This document shows, piece after piece, positions 48,967 to 53,943 of a stretch of DNA of 53,943 nucleotides. The notes beneath the pieces were generated by a model, which was not told where the DNA came from, did no database searches, and saw nothing but the letters and a program-made list of their open reading frames with translations. The position numbers were made by a program, and so were the translations under genes. The stretch is from NCBI GenBank assembly GCA_051453625.1, contig JBOZIK010000001.1, positions 83,511,713-83,565,655 of the forward strand, in the 5' to 3' direction. The first letter of the stretch is position 1. Every line of letters starts with the position of its first letter. Origin of the DNA: Welwitschia mirabilis (taxonomy: Eukaryota > Gnetophyta > Gnetopsida > Welwitschiales).

Positions 48967-48985
48967 TTCCCCAGCAATGACATTA
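48967..48985 (-). other. Unit 4 primer binding site, tRNA-Asp type
   Basis: Minus strand TAATGTCATTGCTGGGGAA, three bases from LTR5. Confidence 0.75.
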
Positions 48986-48988
48986 AAA

Positions 48989-49240
48989 TTTTATGGTGTG
49001 AATTTATGCAACCTTGAAGTTCTTTAGGATAAAATTGTAAATCAAATAACTTGGAGGAAAACACATGCTAGTATAGACAAGAGTTCACTTGAATATCATA
49101 ATCTCAATGAAGGCACTAAGCATAGAGTTATAGAATTGATTTCCAATAGTTTCTTTTAGTTTTTATCTTTTAATAACTAAAAGAAAATAAACTAAATGTA
49201 ATGCAATGCAAATGGAAATGGAACAAATTCTATTAGTTCC
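48989..49240 (-). mobile_element. LTR5, cut by element B
   Basis: The first 252 bases of the array LTR (mutated start TTTTATGGTGTGAATTTATG) are present, then element B begins at 49241. The five bases before element B are GTTCC, its candidate target duplication. The rest of LTR5 should lie beyond the right end of the window, after element B. Confidence 0.75.
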
Positions 49241-50361
49241 TGTTGCAGTGTGTATTTATGCACATCTTAACATTCAAACAGATTTTATCATTAGTAATCA
49301 AAATAGATATTATGCATAATACAACATACTAGAATAATGGGAGTGATTCAAATGTCGTATCTCATTGAAGTCTATCTGTAAGAAAACTTAGGTTGATTTT
49401 GCAAATAATCTTGGTAACTGGAAATAATGAATAATAAAGCAAGAAATTAAACTATCATGCAAAGTACAATATCCATTCTAGACTAACATGTAACGCAAAT
49501 GAATCCTAACCCTACTTTTGCTCTTTAGCCCTAACAAGAGCTACTCTTGATAATCTATATCACCCTAGAAATTGTCACTAGATTTAGAGCAACATTAGAC
49601 TATAAGAAAAATAATAAATCTACAATGAAATCAAATACAAACATAAAAATAAAACTAAGATTTTATATTAAAAGTAATAATCATCTAGGTTACAAAATAG
49701 CTGGGTCTCAATAGAAGATACTCAATCCTCTTCCAAGTGCTTATCTTTCTATAACTCACAAGGATAGATCTCTCACCCTTTGCTCTCCTGTCATAAGAAT
49801 CTCTGATGCATCGAAGATAGATAGAAGTCGAGGGAAAGACTTCTATTTATTAACTAAAAACATTGAAATAAAACTAATGGAAAGGCATAGGAAAAACCCT
49901 GATCGCCATGAAAAAAGAAATTAGAATAAGTGGCAAAAGTTTAGATGAACATTCATTGCAGACACTATAATCAGTGTAGTCTGTATTGTCATCTACACAA
50001 TAGAAGAGAAGATACCAACTCGTAGTTAAATCTTCATCTTCTACGAGTCTGACTATCCGTTAGACTTGTTGTAATACTATTAGCTAGTCGTCTGCACTGA
50101 TGTCCAGATGATTAACTAGATAATGATCTTTCATGAATCTTTAATTAATCCACTAGCCTTGTTGTTTATAGGAAATTATCATCCAAAATACCATTTATTC
50201 ATTTTTGAATAGAAATCTTGTAATTTATTTAGAAAATTGCATATTTTCATCCTTTTCATCCTAATTCCCCCTTATCATAAAAACCAAGCATTTGTCTACT
50301 AATTCACCTACAAAACAACTCAGAATATCCTATTAAGTACACATAAGTTAGCATCACAACA
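49241..50361 (-). mobile_element. Element B, 3' LTR
   Basis: 1,121 bp, TGTTGCAGTG...CATCACAACA, followed by the PPT-like TAGCTCTTCACTTAGC (plus strand). GTC/GAC-type blocks occur near 49985-50115, for example CTAGTCGTCTGCACTG and GTCCAGATGATTAAC. Confidence 0.8.
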
Positions 50362-50861
50362 TAGCTCTTCACTTAGCCTTATCAGTCCTAACAAAACTAG
50401 GCAGTAGACCTCATTTGCGAGCCAACTTATTAGTCAATAAAAATAACTAGAATATCTGAAGAAATCATCTTAATTATATTTAAAAAATATTTTAGATATA
50501 GACTAAATTATAAACACTAAATAGAAAACACATGTGAAGTATTAAAGAGTTGTCATCCATTATGTCGTTTAAACGATAAAGGGGATGACAGGATTTTAAA
50601 AAGGTCTTCAAAACTTGAATCCTGAGACAGAAATTGATTTCTCAAATAATTAATAAACAAACCTTTCACTATGATAAATAGTCAATTATAAGCATTTGTC
50701 CTAAGTAAAATGCATTTCTCATCATAAAAATCAAAAGGTAATCATGTAAAAATCACATAGAAGCAGTACACCATGCTAAAAAGAAATGATAAGTTTATAT
50801 AATAATGAGAGTTTTTAGTATAAAAAAGTATAAAAGGGGAGATACAAAATACAATGTAAAA

Positions 50862-52160
50862 TCACTCCCCTAGTCTACGCATGATGAACTTTGATTTAGT
50901 AACTGGCTCAGAAGCAGGGGGAGAAGAAGGAAAATGATCATCATCTGTGGAGAGATGAACATCAAGACGTACTATAATAGACCTAACTGTCTCATCACCC
51001 TAGACACGTACCGACTTTAAAAGGTCTATAGTTACATTCTACTAAATGGAGATAACGTGCTGACGTATGTCTATCATCTGATCCTCTATGTTCTATACTC
51101 TCTTCTTAATAGATTGGATCTACTCCTCGACTCTCTACTCGAAGGTTATGATCTGTTGCTTGACTCTCTGCTTGAAGGTCTACAACCTCTGATTAACGAA
51201 TTCTTTAAGGATCTCAGTAGCCTCATCCAGAAGATCCTAGATCAGCTTTAATAAAGCTCCAATTTTAGGTCTTTATATCTGAAGTCTCTTTGTTTCTCCT
51301 AGTACCTGTATACTCATATCCTGTAAATAGTGATCAAAAGTCTGAATATGTGAGATACATCACTTACCTATAGGCTCAAGTATCCCAAATCGTTTGAATA
51401 AGGCTGAGAGGAGGCATGGATAACCAAGTATCTATATATGTCATGCCTCAATAATAGACCTGAGTCTCCTCCAAATGAAGGTCGATAAATCCATTTTCTC
51501 CCTCTAATAGAAAGCTGCTAGAATTTATAAATGCACGACCATAGCGTGACTGTTATGATATGATAGATTGATATTATGAATTTAGTCCTATGTGAGCAAC
51601 TCTATATGTGGAGGTCAGCTAGGTAACATTTATCGCCTGTCGATCAATGGTCATATTAGTTGGAATGTCTAAAATGGCACCATAAGCTTGACACTCATCT
51701 ATTCCACCAGCTCAATAAATATGCAAGCTTCTAAGTCCTCCAAGATTTATGATGACTATAATGTGAAATGGAAAGATAGATATTTTGTGATCTCTAATGT
51801 ATGCAACAGTCATGTCCTATAGCTGACCACGAGTGTTTAATCGACTCTCTATATGCATGGTATCATAGAACTTTTTTGTCTCAGAATCATAAAATGCACC
51901 ATATGCATCTATGATCTATCTAAGCCATAACTTTGTTAATATCTGATCAACCTTTGGCTCAATGCGGCTCATAAAATCTCCAAAATGTCTCTCAACATAA
52001 ATGCTAGCTGTCTGTATGCTCAAGGATCGTCCGTGTCGAGGTGGCAGGTGTGAGGACTCTGCATGCTGTATTTCAGGCTCAATCAAAGGGTCTGCTGCCT
52101 ACCATATAAACTTTGATGAATCCTCTGCCTATCTAGCTCTATGTGTAAGTGGCCTACTCA
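50862..52160 (-). pseudogene. Element B 3' ORF, Athila-type third ORF with hendecad coiled coil
   Basis: One frame covers about 430 codons, interrupted mainly by TAG codons (original CAG) plus a few TGA/TAA. The N-terminal half reads ERHFGDFMSRIEPKVDQIL, then IIDAYGAFYDSETKKFYDTM and RLNTRGQL. The middle holds LGYPCLLSALFKRFGILEPI (about 51375-51435), which resembles the 'PFP.LI..L....GV' block of plant 'putative transposon protein' or Athila ORF families. The C-terminal part (51040-51240) is a coiled coil of four 11-residue repeats (for example KQRVKQQIITF), followed by an acidic, proline-rich tail and a TGA stop at 50862. It sits between integrase and 3' LTR by inference, the place of the env-like ORF of Athila elements. 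Array units and element A lack it. I rate the family match as moderate. Confidence 0.6.
51093..51225 (-). repeat. 33-bp coding repeats in element B ORF
   Basis: Copies start at 51093, 51126 and 51159 (plus-strand words CTATACTCTCTTCTTAA, CTCGACTCTCTACTCGAA, CTTGACTCTCTGCTTGAA), exactly 33 bases apart, with a weaker fourth near 51190. Each encodes one 11-residue turn of the predicted coiled coil. Confidence 0.75.
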
Positions 52161-52164
52161 ACTA

Positions 52165-53943
52165 TAAACACTAAACTCATTATGTGAAAATAGATAAACA
52201 AGATAAAAACATCACATGGATGCACAATAATGACCCCTAAAATCAATAAAATAGAATAAAAATACTAAAAATATGTATTGCCCTCTCCAAAATATGCAAT
52301 GAATCCCAAATTACCTAATTACGAGAAAAGAAATGGAGAAAAATGGAAACAAATCTGAACAGTGTATGGTGGGCCCCATAAAAAGTGAAAAATTGAAGTA
52401 CTCAAATGAAAAATATAATCTAGTAAAGCCATAGAGAACATTGTACTGATCAATTTTTTCTAAAGGACCACTATGTTTTGACTTATGCTTTGTAAGAAAA
52501 TTAGTGTGAAAGGTAAGAACATGAGAATTCCTCGTAATAAGCAAAAGTAATTATAACTCAAAAACTACATGGTAAAATTTAGATCTGTAAGTTCTAAAAT
52601 GAAGAGCACTACGAACTAAATGATATACATTAAAACTACATGGCAAAAAGATGAAAATAGGAGGAAAAAAATGAAAAATTAGGAGGAGAGAAAAACATAC
52701 CTCATTTTTGTGAATTTGAAGAAATCTTGTAAATTTCGTAACAAAATTAGGCAGGACAAGTCCTCAAATATTGGTACTAGCCAAAGGGGTCATCATCTCT
52801 CAAAAGAAAAAAGGAAATTAATGAAAAAAATGAGAGGAAAATGAGGAGAAAAGGGTTGGACAATGCTTTTATTGCACTGTCGTCTGGTCGTGTCGTCTAG
52901 ATGACAGCACTAAGACGACTAACAGTCAAAATAAGACCATTGTCTTTACAGCGTCATTTGGATGACTACGTGAACGATGGTTACAACACCAAAAAATCAG
53001 AAAAAGAACATAAATCTATAAGAAAAAAATTTTTTTAACATCTAAAACAAGAAAATATGATAAGAAAATACAGTAATGACTTTGAAATGACTAACAAAAC
53101 CATAAAATAAAACAAGAAGAATGGGTATAAGATAATATAAATACAATATAGCTCATCATTCTATATTTTAACCTAACAATTTCCAAGGAAAGTAATCATA
53201 ACATTACTTAATATGAAAAATGCATAACTTAAAAAATTCCATTTAATAAGGTAGTGATTATGATGATGCTAGAGAAAAATGCTTTAAACAATAAATGATA
53301 AGATCAAAGAATTGCTCCAAAATGAATTCTCCTATTGTCATCTTTAAAACAAACACTAATATCTCAAGAAATGAAATAATCATGTGAAAAGACTAATAGT
53401 CTAAGAAATAAGCAATGTCTCTAATGAATCTATGAACATCACTAATTCCATAGNNNNNNNNNNNNNNNNNNNNNNNNNNNNNNNNNNNNNNNNNNNNNNN
53501 NNNNNNNNNNNNNNNNNNNNNNNNNNNNNNNNNNNNNNNNNNNNNNNNNNNNNNNNNNNNNNNNNNNNNNNNNNNNNNNNNNNNNNNNNNNNNNNNNNNN
53601 NNNNNNNNNNNNNNNNNNNNNNNNNNNNNNNNNNNNNNNNNNACCATCTTTTTAAGATAGAAACATAAAATATCATGATCTTTATTCCTCCTTCTTCTTC
53701 TTTTTTTTTTTTTTTTAGAACACACATTCCACATGACCATATGTTCCAAAAGACAAAGGTAAAAGTCAAATATATTAGGATAGAAAAAACACTCCTAAAC
53801 AACCTAAGACCCTTTCACCATTGAGAAAAGCATAAAAAAAAAGAATCTTTCTTCAGTTGAAGTTCATGGACGTGTGAATGTCGTAAGATTAGGTGAATTC
53901 ATTCTTACCACTGAAATACCCAAGTTAAAAAGACTAGTCATGG
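52165..53943 (-). other. Element B module shared with element A and the array
   Basis: No supported ORF. From about 53040 it matches the array 3' module: 'tagtgattatgatgatgct' near 53250, 'aacaataaatgataagatc' near 53287, and the 'ttttaagata..aacat' block with purine tract at 53651-53716. The near-palindrome GTCGTCTAGATGAC lies at 52892-52905. A long N run at 53454-53642 creates false open frames. Confidence 0.6.

Larger units (their letters stand above)
43803..48988 (-). mobile_element. Unit 4 internal region
   Basis: About 5.2 kb, collinear with unit 1 from PPT to PBS. A 100-N gap (45846-45945) has the identical 30 bases on both sides (45816-45845 and 45946-45975), so it is an unmerged overlap and not missing sequence. 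The 3' module runs from 43820 to about 45597. Confidence 0.8.
22602..49240 (-). mobile_element. Shared-LTR tandem array of a Gag-less Ty3-type family
   Basis: Five LTRs (22602, 29045, 33747, 42460, 48989) alternate with four internal regions, all on the minus strand. Each of LTR2 to LTR5 is bordered at its left by a tRNA-Asp-type PBS. LTR1, LTR3 and LTR4 are bordered at their right by a PPT. LTR3 and LTR4 therefore serve as the 5' LTR of one unit and the 3' LTR of the next. LTR3 has no N gap in it or at either junction. Internal lengths are about 5.1, 3.3, 7.4 and 5.2 kb; unit 2 has a deletion and unit 3 has duplicated blocks separated by 100-N joins. No Gag, protease, RT or integrase motif was found in any unit. 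Confidence 0.75.
49241..53943 (-). mobile_element. Element B: younger related Ty3/Gypsy element, 3' part only
   Basis: It runs from the 3' LTR (49241-50361) through the PPT (50362-50377), a 3' ORF (about 52160-50862) and a 3' module shared with element A and the array, and leaves the window. Its LTR ends are TGTTGCAGTG and CACAACA, as in the array family, but the LTR body is shorter (1,121 bp) and different. Higher G+C and longer intact codon runs show it is less decayed than its host array. Gag-pol would lie to the right of 53943. A 189-base N run lies at 53454-53642. Confidence 0.75.

Noticed and set aside
51057-51251. Plus-strand 64-codon frame with LLDSLLEG repeats
   Set aside because: It is the antisense of the 33-bp coiled-coil repeats of the element B ORF, whose frame and stop pattern are better supported.

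Overview
The window is AT-rich, gene-poor DNA from a plant nuclear genome. I infer this from decayed plant-type LTR retrotransposons: Ty3/Gypsy elements with primer sites complementary to tRNA-Asp, plus Ty1/Copia remnants. I found no intact host gene, no structural RNA gene and no CRISPR array. Nearly every supportable feature is a retrotransposon part on the minus strand, heavily eroded by C-to-T and G-to-A changes. I cannot name the species. Several N runs, some at repeat junctions, limit what can be trusted about order and copy number.

Layout, left to right. Positions 1-465 hold the end of a plus-oriented LTR. Positions 911-2281 look like the polypurine tract and 3' LTR of a plus-strand Copia element. 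Positions 2293-6089 are a minus-strand Copia polyprotein in ruins, with protease, integrase, reverse transcriptase and RNase H in Copia order. Element A (6090-15774) is a complete minus-strand Ty3 element with two LTRs, PBS, PPT and a matching 5-bp target duplication (AATAT). It shows a Gag with zinc knuckle and an aspartic protease, but no reverse transcriptase or integrase that I can see. Positions 15775-19481 are unassigned, 19482-20428 is a partial LTR, and 20529-22601 is unassigned.

From 22602 to 49240 lies a chain of one Ty3-like family on the minus strand: LTR1 - unit 1 - LTR2 - unit 2 - LTR3 - unit 3 - LTR4 - unit 4 - LTR5. Neighbouring units share an LTR; LTR3 shows this with no N gap in the LTR or at either junction. 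The units carry no visible Gag, protease, RT or integrase. Instead each carries the remains of a long ORF of about 590 codons that I do not recognise. Only its C-terminal part has a counterpart in element A. Element B (49241 to beyond the window end) is a related but less decayed minus-strand element inserted into LTR5. Next to its 3' LTR it has an extra ORF with a coiled coil built from 33-bp repeats, in the position of the third (env-like) ORF of Athila elements.

A, the array family and B share PBS type, PPT, LTR ends (TGTTG...CAACA) and a 3' module, but differ in their ORFs. They look like modular derivatives of one lineage. The array family and element A probably depended on proteins from another element. 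The best candidates for something undescribed are the Gag-less ORF, the shared-LTR array, and a palindromic motif scattered through LTRs and untranslated regions.
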